Below, in pieces: positions 1 to 9,584 of a DNA stretch of 64,000 nt. The position numbers and the translations under genes were made by a program. Position 1 is the stretch's first letter; every line of letters starts with the position of its first letter. The stretch covers positions 165,412-229,411 of the forward strand of contig JAITLO010000034.1 in the NCBI GenBank assembly GCA_031277855.1. Reading direction: 5' to 3'. The notes beneath the pieces are model-generated. The model saw only the letters and a program-made list of their open reading frames with translations. It had not been told where the DNA came from and did not search any database. The DNA is from Acidovorax sp. GTDB taxonomy: Bacteria; Pseudomonadota; Gammaproteobacteria; Burkholderiales; Burkholderiaceae_C.

Positions 1-1707
1 GGCACGCCGGTCGAAAACAAGACGGCCATTATTTTTGAGGCCGATGGCGGTGAAGTCACCAAGGTCACTTACAAAGAGCTGCTGGCCCGTGTGAGCCAGT
101 TCGCCAACGCGCTCAAGGCCCGCGGCGTGCAAAAGGGCGACCGCGTGCTGATCTACATGCCCATGACCATCGAAGGCGTGGTGGCCATGCAGGCCTGCGC
201 GCGCATCGGCGCCACGCACTCGGTGGTGTTTGGCGGCTTTTCGGCCAAGGCGGTGCAGGAGCGCATCGTCGACGTGGGCGCCAGCCTGGTCATTACCTCC
301 AACTACCAGATGCGTGGCGGCAAGGAGCTGCCGCTGAAGGCCATCGTCGACGACGCGATTGCCCTGGGTGGCTGCGAGGCCGTGAAGACGGTGCTGGTCT
401 ATGAGCGCACGCCCACGGCCTGTGCCATGGTGGCGGGCCGTGACATCACCTTCACCGAGGCGCTGGCCGGTCAGTCCAGCGAATGTGCACCGGTGGCAGT
501 GAATGCCGAGCACCCACTGTTCATCCTCTACACCAGCGGCTCTACCGGCAAGCCCAAGGGCGTGCAGCACAGCACCGGCGGCTACATGCTGTGGGCGCGC
601 CAGACGGTGAACTGGACCTTTGACATGCAGGACAGCGATGTGTTTTGGTGTACGGCCGACATCGGCTGGATCACCGGCCACACCTATGTGGCCTATGGCC
701 CGCTGTCTGCCGGTGCCACGCAAATCGTGTTCGAGGGCGTGCCTACCTATCCCCATGCAGGCCGCTTCTGGGACATGATCGAGCGCCACGGCTGTACGGT
801 GTTCTACACCGCGCCCACGGCCATCCGCTCGCTGATCAAGGCCGCTGACTCCGACGAGAAGGTGCACCCCAAGAACTGGAACCTGTCCAGCCTGCGCATA
901 CTGGGTTCGGTGGGCGAACCCATCAACCCCGAAGCCTGGATGTGGTACTACAAAAACATCGGCGGCGAGCGCTGCCCGATTGTGGACACCTTCTGGCAAA
1001 CCGAAAACGGTGGCCACATGGTCACCCCGCTGCCCGGCGTCACGCCGCTGGTGCCCGGCTCGTGCACGCTGCCGCTGCCTGGCATCACGGCCGCCATCGT
1101 GGACGAATCCGGCCATGACATGCCCAATGGCGCAGGCGGTATTCTGGTGGTGAAAAAGCCCTGGCCCAGCATGATCCGCAACATCTGGGGCGACCCCGAG
1201 CGCTTCAAGAAAAGCTACTTCCCCGAAGAGCTCAAGGGCTACTACCTGGCCGGCGACGGCGCCGTGCGCAGCGCAGATCGCGGCTATTTCCGCATCACCG
1301 GCCGCATCGACGACGTGCTGAACGTCTCCGGCCACCGCATGGGCACCATGGAAATCGAATCCGCCCTGGTGGCCAAGACCGACCTGGTGGCCGAGGCCGC
1401 CGTGGTGGGGCGCCCCGACGACCTGACCGGCGAGGCCATCTGCGCCTTTGTGGTCTTGAAGCGCCCCGTGCCCCATGGCGAAGAAGCCAAGGCCCTGGCC
1501 AACGAACTGCGCAACTGGGTGGCCAAGGAAATCGGCCCCATTGCCAAGCCCAAGGACATCCGCTTTGGCGAGAACCTGCCCAAGACCCGCAGCGGCAAGA
1601 TCATGCGTCGCCTGCTGCGCTCCATTGCCAAGGGCGAAGCCATCACCCAAGACACCAGCACCTTGGAGAATCCAGCCATCTTGGATCAATTGGCGAAGAC
1701 CAATTGA
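1..1707 (+). CDS. acs: Acetyl-CoA synthetase, 5'-truncated by the window edge
   Basis: AMP-forming acetate:CoA ligase, which activates acetate through acetyl-AMP to acetyl-CoA in the cytosol. The reading frame is open from base 1, so the N-terminal part lies outside the window. Visible family signatures are the P-loop-like [11 protein letters not shown] (about bases 530-562), the WQTENGG segment, the YYLAGDGA segment of the hinge region, and a C-terminal [11 protein letters not shown] whose lysine is the acetylation-regulated catalytic residue in Acs enzymes. The stop codon (1705-1707) lies inside a perfect 12-bp inverted repeat that opens the structured repeat block downstream. Propionyl-CoA synthetase is a less likely alternative; overall match is to Acs. 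Confidence 0.95.
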   Translation, partial: GTPVENKTAIIFEADGGEVTKVTYKELLARVSQFANALKARGVQKGDRVLIYMPMTIEGVVAMQACARIGATHSVVFGGFSAKAVQERIVDVGASLVITSNYQMRGGKELPLKAIVDDAIALGGCEAVKTVLVYERTPTACAMVAGRDITFTEALAGQSSECAPVAVNAEHPLFILYTSGSTGKPKGVQHSTGGYMLWARQTVNWTFDMQDSDVFWCTADIGWITGHTYVAYGPLSAGATQIVFEGVPTYPHAGRFWDMIERHGCTVFYTAPTAIRSLIKAADSDEKVHPKNWNLSSLRILGSVGEPINPEAWMWYYKNIGGERCPIVDTFWQTENGGHMVTPLPGVTPLVPGSCTLPLPGITAAIVDESGHDMPNGAGGILVVKKPWPSMIRNIWGDPERFKKSYFPEELKGYYLAGDGAVRSADRGYFRITGRIDDVLNVSGHRMGTMEIESALVAKTDLVAEAAVVGRPDDLTGEAICAFVVLKRPVPHGEEAKALANELRNWVAKEIGPIAKPKDIRFGENLPKTRSGKIMRRLLRSIAKGEAITQDTSTLENPAILDQLAKTN

Positions 1708-1971
1708 TCCAGGGCGCACCGCAAGGTGCGGGGGCGTAGCCCTGGCTGGATTCGGGGAACACTCATATTGCGTAGCAATGTGAGGTGGTCACCAGAATCC
1801 CTTTGCGCCGGAACAGTTGGCGAAGACCAACTGATTCCAGAAGGCTGCGCAAGCAGCCTGCGCGCAGCGCTTGTGGGGTCGGGGGAGCACTCATATCGCG
1901 CAGCAATGTGATGTGCCTCCCCAATCCCCTTCTTCCGAAAGAGTTGGGTAAAACCAACGGATTGGGGGAGG
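1682..1971. repeat. Three imperfect ~127-bp tandem units built of conserved hairpins
   Basis: The stretch after acs (1708-2200) has no convincing gene. Its first part is repetitive. Hairpin A occurs at 1682-1711 (perfect 12-bp stem around loop CGAAGA), 1814-1833 (7-bp stem, same loop) and 1945-1958 (5-bp stem, loop changed). Hairpin B, with a GCAA tetraloop, occurs at 1716-1729 and 1842-1859. Hairpin C occurs at 1764-1782 and 1892-1910. Spacing between equivalent elements is 127-128 bp. Between copies, stem bases change in pairs (A-T to G-C in hairpin A; a completely different but still paired stem in hairpin B). A longer stem pairs 1916-1927 with 1959-1971. I see nothing further in 1972-2200 except the RBS of the next gene. 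Confidence 0.8.
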
Positions 1972-2200
1972 GGCGTCTTCCATGGCCCGCTCGGAACGCA
2001 GGCCTTTGCCGCTTGCTCTGTCTCTGTCTGAAGCCACTGCCACCGGCGGTGGCTTTTTTGTGCGCGAATGCAAGCAAAAATCAAGCGGAATTCGGAACAA
2101 GCCATATTCTGGCAAAACCCAACACTGTCTTGGGTTACAAACGCAGCCTTATGCAGCCAGTGCGCATATGCCCCCGCGCTGCTGCCAACAGGAGAATTTT

Positions 2201-2680
2201 ATGAAAGCAAGAACCGCGCTGTTGACTTTGATCGTGCTGCTGATCGTCTTCCTGGCCACGATGAATTGGCAGGTCCTGGGTCAGCCTAACGCCATATCCC
2301 TGGGCTTTACCGAGGTGCAAGCCCCGCTGGGCCTGATCATGCTGTGCCTGACCAGCCTGCTTGCCGTGTTCTTTGTGGCCTATGTGCTGGCGCTGCAGGG
2401 CTCGGTGCTGATGGAAACGCGCCGCCACAACAAGGAAATGCTGGCCCAGCGTGAGCTGGCCGACAAGGCCGAGGCCTCGCGCTTTACCGAGCTGCGTACG
2501 GTGTTGGAGCTGCGCCACCAGGAGGCGCAGCAGCAACTGCTGCAGCGCATGGACGCACTGGAAGAGCAGTTCAAGGCCCGAGCCCAGGAAAGTGACAACT
2601 CCACGGCCGCCTATGTGGGCCAGCTGGAGCAGCAATTGCGCAGCCAAGGTGGAGCAAAGTCGGGTGCCACCGGCACCTGA
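2201..2680 (+). CDS. LapA-like (DUF1049-type) membrane protein with coiled-coil tail
   Basis: A 159-residue protein of uncertain function. Start chosen at 2201 because AGGAG lies just upstream (2190-2194); the frame is open further upstream but lacks support. Two hydrophobic segments (about residues 5-24 and 43-66) are separated by a short loop containing NWQ, the layout of the LapA/DUF1049 family of small inner-membrane proteins. Residues about 75-145 are rich in E, Q, R and A with heptad-like spacing, so a cytoplasmic coiled coil is likely. A second, more typical LapA lies next to lapB at 62651-62968. The gene appears monocistronic. Family assignment is by topology rather than by a diagnostic motif. 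Confidence 0.6.
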   Translation: MKARTALLTLIVLLIVFLATMNWQVLGQPNAISLGFTEVQAPLGLIMLCLTSLLAVFFVAYVLALQGSVLMETRRHNKEMLAQRELADKAEASRFTELRTVLELRHQEAQQQLLQRMDALEEQFKARAQESDNSTAAYVGQLEQQLRSQGGAKSGATGT

Positions 2681-2764
2681 TACGGCGCTGTCTTCACCCG
2701 CCTAATGCCGTTGGGTCGTCTTGTGATCTCATTGAAGACAAAGCCGCTTGAGCGGGGCGCCCAA

Positions 2765-2797
2765 CAAAAAAGCCGCGCTGCAATGGCAGAGCGGCTT
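2765..2797 (-). terminator. Rho-independent terminator for the cytochrome c gene
   Basis: Read on the minus strand, AAGCCGCTCTGC, a CATT loop, and GCAGCGCGGCTT followed by a T run. It lies about 40 bases beyond the cytochrome stop codon. Confidence 0.8.
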
Positions 2798-2834
2798 GAT
2801 GCGGTCAAGGCAGCGCCAGGCGCTGCCGGCTGCA

Positions 2835-3149
2835 TTATTTGACGGTCAGAATCCAGGTCGCCAGTTTTTTGGCGTCTGCCTCGTTCACCTGCGTGTTGGC
2901 AGGCATGGGGATAGGCCCCCAAACGCCGCTACCGCCTTTGATGATCTTGGTGGCCAGCTGGTTCACGGCATCTTTTTGGCCGCTGTATTTGGCGGCCACG
3001 TCCTTGTATGACGGGCCCACCAGCTTTTTGTCTGTGGCATGGCAGGCCATGCAGTTCTTGGATTTGGCCAGGGCCAGGTCGGCCAGAGCCGGTGTCACGG
3101 TGGCTGTGGCTGCGATGGCCAGCGCGCATGCAACCAAGGGCTTGAACAT
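2835..3149 (-). CDS. Periplasmic class I c-type cytochrome
   Basis: A 104-residue precursor of a small mono-haem cytochrome of the c8/c551 kind, an electron carrier in the periplasm. Start at 3149 is supported by AAGGA eight bases upstream. Residues 1-23 form a Sec signal peptide ending in ALA. Mature protein carries CMACH (about residues 38-42) for covalent haem, and a downstream GPIPMP segment providing the usual methionine axial ligand. It stands alone between two plus-strand genes and has its own terminator. The partner oxidase or reductase cannot be deduced from position; the cbb3 oxidase at 28 kb is one possible acceptor. Confidence 0.9.
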   Translation of the reverse strand: MFKPLVACALAIAATATVTPALADLALAKSKNCMACHATDKKLVGPSYKDVAAKYSGQKDAVNQLATKIIKGGSGVWGPIPMPANTQVNEADAKKLATWILTVK

Positions 3150-3471
3150 CTCGAATTCCTTTTGTCTGTGAGGCCGCCGCATTGTAGAGGCGCAGGCCCG
3201 GAAACAGAAGGTAAGCAGCGGTGCACTGTTTCCCAGACCATCGGCAATACCTTTGCGACAAGGGCGTCTTCGCCGTCAGCGACGACCCCGGTCTGGGATA
3301 TGGGCTCACAAGGCCAGGATGCTGTTCAGGTGCGGTGTGCAGCATGCAGCTCAGCGGATTTCGAGACGTGCAAGCGCTGCTATGTGGGTTGGGCATGCGG
3401 TTTCCCACGCTGCGCAAGCCCGGTGCGGTGGGCATAATCGTCCATTTCCGCCCTATCAAAAGACTCACCCC
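3150..3471. other. Intergenic region between the cytochrome c gene and ilvD
   Basis: A 322-base divergent spacer that should hold promoters for both neighbours. I found no repeat, tRNA, attenuator-like leader peptide or strong terminator. In particular there is no run of branched-chain codons of the kind that would indicate classical ilv attenuation. Confidence 0.5.
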
Positions 3472-5331
3472 ATGCCCGCATACCGTTCCAAGACTTCCAC
3501 CGGCGGCCGCAACATGGCCGGTGCGCGCGCCCTGTGGCGTGCCACCGGCATGAAGGATGGCGACTTTGACAAGCCCATCATTGCGATTGCCAATTCCTTC
3601 ACCCAGTTCGTGCCCGGCCATGTGCACCTGAAGGACATGGGCCAGCTGGTAGCGCGCGAGATCGAAAAAGCCGGCGGCGTGGCCAAGGAGTTCAACACCA
3701 TTGCCGTGGACGACGGCATCGCCATGGGCCATGACGGCATGCTGTATTCGCTGCCCAGCCGCGACCTGATTGCCGACTCGGTGGAGTACATGGTCAACGC
3801 CCACTGCGCCGACGCGCTGGTGTGCATCTCCAACTGCGACAAGATCACGCCCGGCATGCTGATGGCCGCCATGCGGCTGAATATTCCGGTGATCTTTGTC
3901 TCCGGCGGCCCCATGGAAGCCGGCAAGACCAAGTTGGCCAACCCCCAGACCAAGACCATAGAGTTCAAAAAGCTGGACCTGGTGGACGCCATGGTGATTG
4001 CCGCCGACAGCAATTACAGCGACGAAGAAGTAGCCCAGGTCGAGCGCTCTGCCTGCCCCACCTGCGGTTCCTGCTCGGGCATGTTCACCGCCAACTCTAT
4101 GAACTGCCTGACCGAGGCCCTGGGCCTGTCCCTGCCCGGTAACGGCACCGTGGTGGCCACCCACGCCGACCGCGAGCAGCTGTTTTTGCGCGCCGGCCGC
4201 CGCATTGTGGAGCTGGCCCGCCAGCATTACGAGCAGGACGACGACTCCGTGCTGCCGCGCGCCGTGGGCTTCAAGGCGTTTGAAAACGCCATGACGCTGG
4301 ACATTGCCATGGGCGGCTCCACCAACACCATCTTGCACCTGCTGGCCATTGCCCAGGAAGCCGGCATAGCTTTCACCATGGCCGATATCGACCGCCTCTC
4401 GCGCGTTGTGCCCCAGCTGTGCAAGGTGGCGCCCAATACCCAGAAATACCACATCGAAGACGTGCACCGCGCCGGCGGCATCTTCGCCATCCTGGGCGAG
4501 CTGGCGCGTGCCGGCAAGCTGCACACCGATGTGCCCACGGTGCACGCCAAGACCCTGGGCGAGGCCCTGGAGCAGTGGGACATCACCCGCACCAGCGATG
4601 AAGCCGTCAAGACCTTCTACCTGGCAGGCCCGGCCGGCATTCCCACGCAGGTGGCATTCAGCCAGAACACGCGCTGGCCCAGCCTGGACCTGGACCGCGC
4701 CGAGGGCTGCATACGCTCCTACGACCATGCCTTCAGCAAGGAAGGCGGCCTGGCCGTGCTGTTCGGCAACATCGCCGAAAAGGGCTGCGTGGTGAAGTCG
4801 GCCGGTGTGGATGAATCCATTCTGGTGTTCGAAGGCCCGGCCCACGTGGTCGAATCGCAGGACGAGGCTGTGGCCAACATCCTGGCCGACAAGGTCAAGG
4901 CTGGCGATGTGGTCATCGTGCGCTACGAAGGCCCCAAGGGCGGCCCCGGCATGCAGGAAATGCTCTACCCCACCAGCTACATCAAGTCCAAGGGCCTGGG
5001 CAAGGCCTGCGCGTTGCTCACCGATGGGCGTTTTTCCGGCGGCACCTCGGGCCTGTCGATTGGCCACTGCTCACCCGAAGCGGCAGCCGGTGGCGCTATC
5101 GGCCTGGTGCAAAACGGCGACCGCATCCGCATCGACATTCCCAATCGCAGCATCAACATGCTGGTCAGCGACGAGGAGCTGGCCCGCCGCCGCGAAGCGC
5201 AAAACGGCAAGGGCTGGAAGCCGGCCCAGCCGCGCCCACGCAAGGTCTCGGCCGCGCTCAAGGCCTATGCCAAGCTGGTGACCAGCGCAGACACCGGCGC
5301 CGTGCGCGATCTGTCGTTGCTGGACGACTGA
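3472..5331 (+). CDS. ilvD: Dihydroxy-acid dehydratase
   Basis: Converts 2,3-dihydroxy-isovalerate and 2,3-dihydroxy-3-methylvalerate to the 2-keto acids in valine and isoleucine biosynthesis. The 619-residue length matches E. coli IlvD (616). The ATG at 3472 begins [19 protein letters not shown], the typical IlvD start. Fe-S and metal-binding regions are visible: [12 protein letters not shown] (about residues 117-128) and [17 protein letters not shown] (about 192-208), followed by GLSLPGNGT. The C-terminal [15 protein letters not shown] is also characteristic. It is a single-gene unit with a strong terminator at 5401-5440. Confidence 0.97.
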   Translation: MPAYRSKTSTGGRNMAGARALWRATGMKDGDFDKPIIAIANSFTQFVPGHVHLKDMGQLVAREIEKAGGVAKEFNTIAVDDGIAMGHDGMLYSLPSRDLIADSVEYMVNAHCADALVCISNCDKITPGMLMAAMRLNIPVIFVSGGPMEAGKTKLANPQTKTIEFKKLDLVDAMVIAADSNYSDEEVAQVERSACPTCGSCSGMFTANSMNCLTEALGLSLPGNGTVVATHADREQLFLRAGRRIVELARQHYEQDDDSVLPRAVGFKAFENAMTLDIAMGGSTNTILHLLAIAQEAGIAFTMADIDRLSRVVPQLCKVAPNTQKYHIEDVHRAGGIFAILGELARAGKLHTDVPTVHAKTLGEALEQWDITRTSDEAVKTFYLAGPAGIPTQVAFSQNTRWPSLDLDRAEGCIRSYDHAFSKEGGLAVLFGNIAEKGCVVKSAGVDESILVFEGPAHVVESQDEAVANILADKVKAGDVVIVRYEGPKGGPGMQEMLYPTSYIKSKGLGKACALLTDGRFSGGTSGLSIGHCSPEAAAGGAIGLVQNGDRIRIDIPNRSINMLVSDEELARRREAQNGKGWKPAQPRPRKVSAALKAYAKLVTSADTGAVRDLSLLDD

Positions 5332-5400
5332 GTCCATCGCGATTGAATCCTCGATTGAATGCACTGCTCCTGATTCGGGAGCTTTCACTGTAGACACACC

Positions 5401-5440
5401 AAGGGGTTGAAGGTCGAAAAGCCTTCAACCCCTTGTGTTT
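5401..5440 (+). terminator. Rho-independent terminator after ilvD
   Basis: Perfect stem AAGGGGTTGAAGG / CCTTCAACCCCTT with an eight-base loop, followed by GTGTTTT. It overlaps the region just upstream of the next gene. Confidence 0.85.
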
Positions 5441-5518
5441 TCTGCACTGCCCGCTATGGCGCAGCGGCTTTTGCCCTCTGCCGATAATGCCGCTTTGACG
5501 CACAAAAAAGAGCAGGGC

Positions 5519-6538
5519 ATGGTAGGCAGGGGAACGCGCAGACAGTGGCTGCAACACATGGGCTGGGCCGCAGCCAGCGGCATGGCCGGCCCAGCGCTGG
5601 CTGCAGTGTCGGCAGATGAAGCTGGGCGCTTCCCCACAAGGCCGATCAAGCTCATCGTGCCCTTTGCACCTGGTGGCTCGGCCGACATCGTCGCCCGTTT
5701 GCTGGCGGATGCCTTGCAGGCGCCGCTGGGGCAGAACGTGGTGGTGGAGAACAAGGCCGGCGCTGGCGGCATGCTGGGCGCCGAAGCCGTGGCCCGCGCC
5801 GCGGCCGATGGCTACACCCTGGGCCTGGGCAGCATCAGCACCTTGGCGGTCAACCCGGTGGTCTTGCCGCAAGTGCGTGTGAACCCTTTGCAAGACCTGG
5901 CCATGGTGGCGCCGTTGGCATCGATTGCCTCGGTGTTCTCGGTCCGGCCTGCGCTGGGCGTGGCGGACTTTGCCGGTCTGGTGCGTGCCGCCAAGGCCCA
6001 GGGGGATGCTTGGGCCGTGGGCTCTTCTGGCGTGGGCTCGGCCGGCCACCTGATTTTGGCCGCGCTCAATCGTGAGTTAGGCCTTTCGCTGCGCCACATT
6101 CCCTACAAGGGCATGGGGCCGGTGGTGCAAAGCGTGCTGGCCGGTGAGACCCAGGTGCTCAGCGACCAGTACCCGTCTTCAGCCAGCTTCATCGCCCAGG
6201 GCTTGCTGCAACCGCTGGCCGTGGCGTCCGCGCAGCGCCTGCCGGCCTTGCCCCAGGTGCCGACTTTGGCCGAGCTGGGCCATCCGGCGCTCAACCGCCT
6301 GGCTATCACCTGGCTGGGCCTGGTTGCGCCTGCGGGTACACCCCGGGCCGTGCTGCAGCGCCTGAATGCCGCCACCAACCAGGCCCTGAAGCAAGCGGCG
6401 GTGCGCGCCCGTTTACAACAGCTGGGCGTGCAGCCCCTGGGCGGAACGGGCCTGCAGCTGCAACGCATGGTGGAAGACACCACGGCCCAGGTGCGCCAAC
6501 TGGTGTTGCAGGACAAGGTACTGGAGGCCACGCCCTGA
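5519..6538 (+). CDS. Bug/TctC-family extracytoplasmic solute-binding protein
   Basis: A 339-residue periplasmic binding protein of the tripartite tricarboxylate transporter type, very abundant in Comamonadaceae and Bordetella. Start chosen at 5519, giving a signal peptide with twin arginines (GRGTRRQWLQHMGWA) and an ALA cleavage site. FPTRPIKLIVPFAPGGSADIVAR is reduced here to its hallmark PFAPGGSADI (about residues 47-56); VVENKAGAGG and a late IPYKGMGPV segment are further Bug signatures. No TctA/TctB membrane genes are adjacent, so it is an orphan binding protein whose ligand cannot be predicted. Residue positions are approximate. The longer frame from 5435 overlaps the ilvD terminator and is unlikely. 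Confidence 0.88.
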   Translation: MVGRGTRRQWLQHMGWAAASGMAGPALAAVSADEAGRFPTRPIKLIVPFAPGGSADIVARLLADALQAPLGQNVVVENKAGAGGMLGAEAVARAAADGYTLGLGSISTLAVNPVVLPQVRVNPLQDLAMVAPLASIASVFSVRPALGVADFAGLVRAAKAQGDAWAVGSSGVGSAGHLILAALNRELGLSLRHIPYKGMGPVVQSVLAGETQVLSDQYPSSASFIAQGLLQPLAVASAQRLPALPQVPTLAELGHPALNRLAITWLGLVAPAGTPRAVLQRLNAATNQALKQAAVRARLQQLGVQPLGGTGLQLQRMVEDTTAQVRQLVLQDKVLEATP

Positions 6539-6742
6539 GCTTGGGAGGGATTTCTTTGGCACACCACCGTGTCGATGAGGCGAAAGCCGCTGGCGCAAGG
6601 GGCCTATGCCCATCCGGGCTGTTCAGCCTTGGTGTACGGGGCTGGGTAAGAACGATTCGGAGTCGTCGCTGCTCTCTGGTGCTAGGTGCCGTAGAAGAGG
6701 TGTCAGCGCAGCGGGGGCGCTTGGCGCGACAATGCGTACTTC

Positions 6743-7477
6743 ATGCCCCAGTACATTCTTTTTCACAAGCCCTATGGCGTGTTGTCCCAATTCACGCCGG
6801 AGGACGGCGCGCGTTCGCTGGCCGAGTTCGGTCTGCCTCCAGGCGTTTACCCCGCAGGCAGGCTGGACAAGGACTCCGAAGGCCTGCTGCTGCTGACCGA
6901 TGACGGCCCTTTGATTGAGCAGTTGCTCAACCCACGCAATGAAAAGCCCAAAACCTATTGGGCATTGGTGGAGCGCCTGCCCGACGAAGCCGCGCTGCAG
7001 CGCCTGCGCGCCGGCTTGCGCATAGAGGACTACACCACGCGACCCTGCCAGGCCGCGTTGCTTGCCCCCCAGCCCGATGTCGAGCCGCGCGACCCGCCGG
7101 TGCGGGTGCGCAAAAGCGTGCAAGACTGGTGGTTGGCCATCACCGTGGTCGAAGGCAAAAACCGCCAGGTGCGCAAGATGACTGCCGCCATAGGCCATCC
7201 CACGCTGCGCCTGATTCGCCGCAGCATGGCCAATCTGGAGCTGGGCGATCTGGCTCCCGGCCAATGGCGGGTCATTGCGCGGGACGACATTCAGTGGGGT
7301 GCAGAGGGGGCTGGAGCGGATCGCGTCACGGACGGTGGCGTGGCTGTGCGCTATCGCAAGGACGGTGCCTCTGGCAGCGCAAGACGAGGTGGCGGAGGCG
7401 TCAAGGCCGCGCCGGGCCGCAATCGCAATGCTGCAAGCACACGCCAGCCCGGAAGCTGGTTTGCTTCCAAAAAATGA
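6743..7477 (+). CDS. rluE: 23S rRNA pseudouridine synthase, RluE-like
   Basis: Small-subunit RsuA/RluB/E/F-type pseudouridine synthase; RluE modifies U2457 of 23S rRNA in E. coli. The 244-residue protein begins MPQYILFHKPYGVLSQF, has no N-terminal S4 domain (as in RluE), and carries the catalytic GRLDKDSEGLLLLT (about residues 39-52) with the nucleophilic aspartate in RLD. GKNRQVRKM near residue 140 is the second family motif. The last ~50 residues are a basic, low-complexity tail (GRNRNAAS and similar), longer than in E. coli. It is convergent with the next gene, only about 50 bases apart. Exact target site is inferred from family. Confidence 0.88.
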   Translation: MPQYILFHKPYGVLSQFTPEDGARSLAEFGLPPGVYPAGRLDKDSEGLLLLTDDGPLIEQLLNPRNEKPKTYWALVERLPDEAALQRLRAGLRIEDYTTRPCQAALLAPQPDVEPRDPPVRVRKSVQDWWLAITVVEGKNRQVRKMTAAIGHPTLRLIRRSMANLELGDLAPGQWRVIARDDIQWGAEGAGADRVTDGGVAVRYRKDGASGSARRGGGGVKAAPGRNRNAASTRQPGSWFASKK

Positions 7478-7528
7478 GCTGCTGGCGCCTGCTGGATATA
7501 CGGTAAAGGCCCGAAAAGGCTTGGGGCT

Positions 7529-8536
7529 TCAGCGGCTCACGGAAGCCGCCGAACTGGGCGCCGCAAACATGCGGCGGTAGTCTCTGGGTGCCAGCTGGAG
7601 CTGGGCCTGGAAATGGTGGCGCAGTGCTTGCATGCTGGCAAAGCCCACGGCATGGGCGATGTGCTCTACCGACAGCGTGCTGCCCTCCAGCAGTCTTTGC
7701 GCCTCGGCCACCCGTTCGGCAATCAGCCATTGTGCAGGCGTCTGGCCGGTGGCCTCGGTAAAGCGGCGGATCAGAGTGCGGGGGCTCATGTTGGCGGCTT
7801 GGGCCATGCGTTCCACGCTCCATGGTGTAGATAGATCGCTGCGCACCCGCTCCAGCACGCCAGCCAGGCGGTGCTGGCTATCGGCAGGTACGGGCCGCTG
7901 GATGAACTGGGCCTGCCCGCCGCTGCGGTGCGGCGGCATCACCAGCCGACGCGCCACACTGTTGGCGGCTTGCACGCCAAAGTCGCTGCGCACCAGGTGC
8001 AGCATCAAGTCGATGCCGGCCGCGCTGCCGGCGGAGGTGGAAATGCGCTGCGCATCCACATACAGCACCTGGGCATCAACCTCTATGGCTGGGTGGCGCT
8101 GCTGTAGTGCCTCGGCATAGCGCCAATGCGTGGCTGCGCGGCGGCCATCCAGCAGGCCCGTGGCGGCAAGCACAAAGGCGCCGGAGCAGATGGAAGCCAG
8201 GCGCGCACCACGCTCCCAGGCTGTGCGCAGGCGCAGGGCCAGTGCATCGGGCACCGGAATGTGCGCAGCTTTCCAGCCCGGCATGACGATCAGGTCCGCC
8301 TGCTCCAGCAGTTCGGGGCCGCCATCTGCGGTCACGGTCAGGCCACCCTGGGCACGCAGCGGCCCGGGCTCTATGGCAGCGCTGGCAAAGCGGTACCAAC
8401 TGCTGCCCATCTCCGGGCGCGCCAGGCCAAAGATTTCGGCGGTAATGGCGAATTCAAACGTGCACAGCCCGTCGTAGACCGGTGCCACAACCAGGGGGCC
8501 GGTGGTGTTTGGCAGGATTTTTTCCATCAATGTCAT
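7529..8536 (-). CDS. ftrA: GlxA-family transcriptional regulator (FtrA-like)
   Basis: A 335-residue regulator with an N-terminal DJ-1/PfpI-like domain (about residues 10-180; SICSGAFVLA holds the nucleophile-elbow cysteine) and a C-terminal AraC-type DNA-binding domain with two helix-turn-helix units (about 225-320; WSVERMAQAANMSPRTLIRRF and the final FASMQALRHHF). This is the FtrA/COG4977 arrangement. It is divergent from a rhodanese gene, an association also known for FtrA-type regulators, so it probably controls that gene. Start set at the ATG at 8536; a TTG at 8545 and ATG at 8527 are alternatives. The effector is unknown. Confidence 0.8.
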   Translation of the reverse strand: MTLMEKILPNTTGPLVVAPVYDGLCTFEFAITAEIFGLARPEMGSSWYRFASAAIEPGPLRAQGGLTVTADGGPELLEQADLIVMPGWKAAHIPVPDALALRLRTAWERGARLASICSGAFVLAATGLLDGRRAATHWRYAEALQQRHPAIEVDAQVLYVDAQRISTSAGSAAGIDLMLHLVRSDFGVQAANSVARRLVMPPHRSGGQAQFIQRPVPADSQHRLAGVLERVRSDLSTPWSVERMAQAANMSPRTLIRRFTEATGQTPAQWLIAERVAEAQRLLEGSTLSVEHIAHAVGFASMQALRHHFQAQLQLAPRDYRRMFAAPSSAASVSR

Positions 8537-8601
8537 TGATGCCAATTGTGGCGAATAGCCAGAGCCTGCACCATGTGAATTCCCTTGTTACGGAGCTTGA
8601 T

Positions 8602-8997
8602 ATGCCCTCTCATGTGACTGCGATTCCCGCTGCACCTTCGGCCCAGGCAGAAGCCCATTTCGCCGCGGCCTTCGGCTTTGAAACCGATTGCTGGGATGTG
8701 CACGATGGTCTGACACAGGGCGCAGATTTTGTGCTGCTGGATGTGCGCTCGGCCGCGCTGTTTGCCCAGGGCCATGTGCCTGGCGCCATCCACCTGCCGC
8801 ATGGAAAAATCGTGGCCAGCAAACTTGCCGATTGGCCGGCCGACACCTTGTTTGTGACCTACTGCGCAGGTCCACATTGCAACGGTGCAGCACGTGGGGC
8901 ACTGCGGCTGGCACAACTGGGCCGACCCGTGAAGATCATGGCCGGCGGCATCACCGGGTGGGTGGATGAGGGCTTTGCGCTGGAAGCGCTCTCGTAG
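8602..8997 (+). CDS. Single-domain rhodanese-like sulfurtransferase
   Basis: A 131-residue rhodanese domain. The start at 8602 has CGGAG seven bases upstream. LLDVRSAALFAQGHVPGAIHLP (key part DVRS...GHVPGAIHLP, about residues 45-65) and the active-site loop YCAGPHCNGA near residue 90 are visible; the first cysteine is the expected persulfide carrier and a second cysteine sits five residues on. Roughly 40 residues precede the domain without recognisable motif. It is divergent from the FtrA-like regulator with about 65 bases between start codons, so shared control is likely. The sulfur acceptor is unknown. Confidence 0.85.
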   Translation: MPSHVTAIPAAPSAQAEAHFAAAFGFETDCWDVHDGLTQGADFVLLDVRSAALFAQGHVPGAIHLPHGKIVASKLADWPADTLFVTYCAGPHCNGAARGALRLAQLGRPVKIMAGGITGWVDEGFALEALS

Positions 8998-9135
8998 CGG
9001 CCCCGTGCGGGGTGCACCGGCATGGAGCCTTCAAAAAAGTGAGCTACCTATGCGCTTGTAGCATGTGTTTCCTGGTATTTGGGATTGGAATGCATACATG
9101 GCACGCGCAGGGCTATGCCGGGCAAGCCATCACCA

Positions 9136-9522
9136 TCACCGCAGCACATACCATCCCAAAGCCGCGAGCATGGCCAGCCACAGCAGCACGATCAGCACGG
9201 CACCCAAGCGGCTGCGGGGCTTGGCGTGGTCTGCCTGCAGCCAGGCATCGGCCTGGGCGCGGCAGTCGTCCAGCACCTGGGCTGGCAGCAGGCGTATGGC
9301 GAGCCAGATCAGCGCCGGCAGCAGCAACACATCGTCCACATAGCCCAGCACGGGGATGAAGTCTGGTATCAGATCAATCGGGCTGAGCGCATAGGCCACC
9401 ACGAACAGCCCCAGGGCCTTGGCATACCAAGGCGTGGCCGGATGGCGGCGCGCAAACCACAGCGTCAGCCCATCGCGTTTGATGCGGCGGGCCCAATGGC
9501 GCAGACGTTCGGAAAAATGCAT
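9136..9522 (-). CDS. YkvA family (DUF1232) membrane protein
   Basis: A 128-residue protein with the DUF1232/YkvA signature [21 protein letters not shown] (key residues [14 protein letters not shown], about residues 44-62) and two hydrophobic segments, one inside the domain and one at the C-terminus. A basic N-terminal part ([12 protein letters not shown]) precedes it. Function of the family is not established. The ATG at 9522 is preferred over the in-frame TTG at 9546. It lies downstream of the GST gene on the same strand with a ~60-base gap, so co-transcription is possible. Confidence 0.85.
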   Translation of the reverse strand: MHFSERLRHWARRIKRDGLTLWFARRHPATPWYAKALGLFVVAYALSPIDLIPDFIPVLGYVDDVLLLPALIWLAIRLLPAQVLDDCRAQADAWLQADHAKPRSRLGAVLIVLLWLAMLAALGWYVLR

Positions 9523-9584
9523 GCAAGCCCATTGCTGGTTGCGCAAAAGCGCGCAGCCGCATTGTGCATGCTGGCGTCAGGATG

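Noticed and set aside
2929..5067. Long minus-strand open frame (712 codons) opposite ilvD
   Set aside because: Antisense shadow of ilvD; its translation is Gly/His/Ala-rich with no family motif, as expected from the complementary frame of a high-G+C gene.
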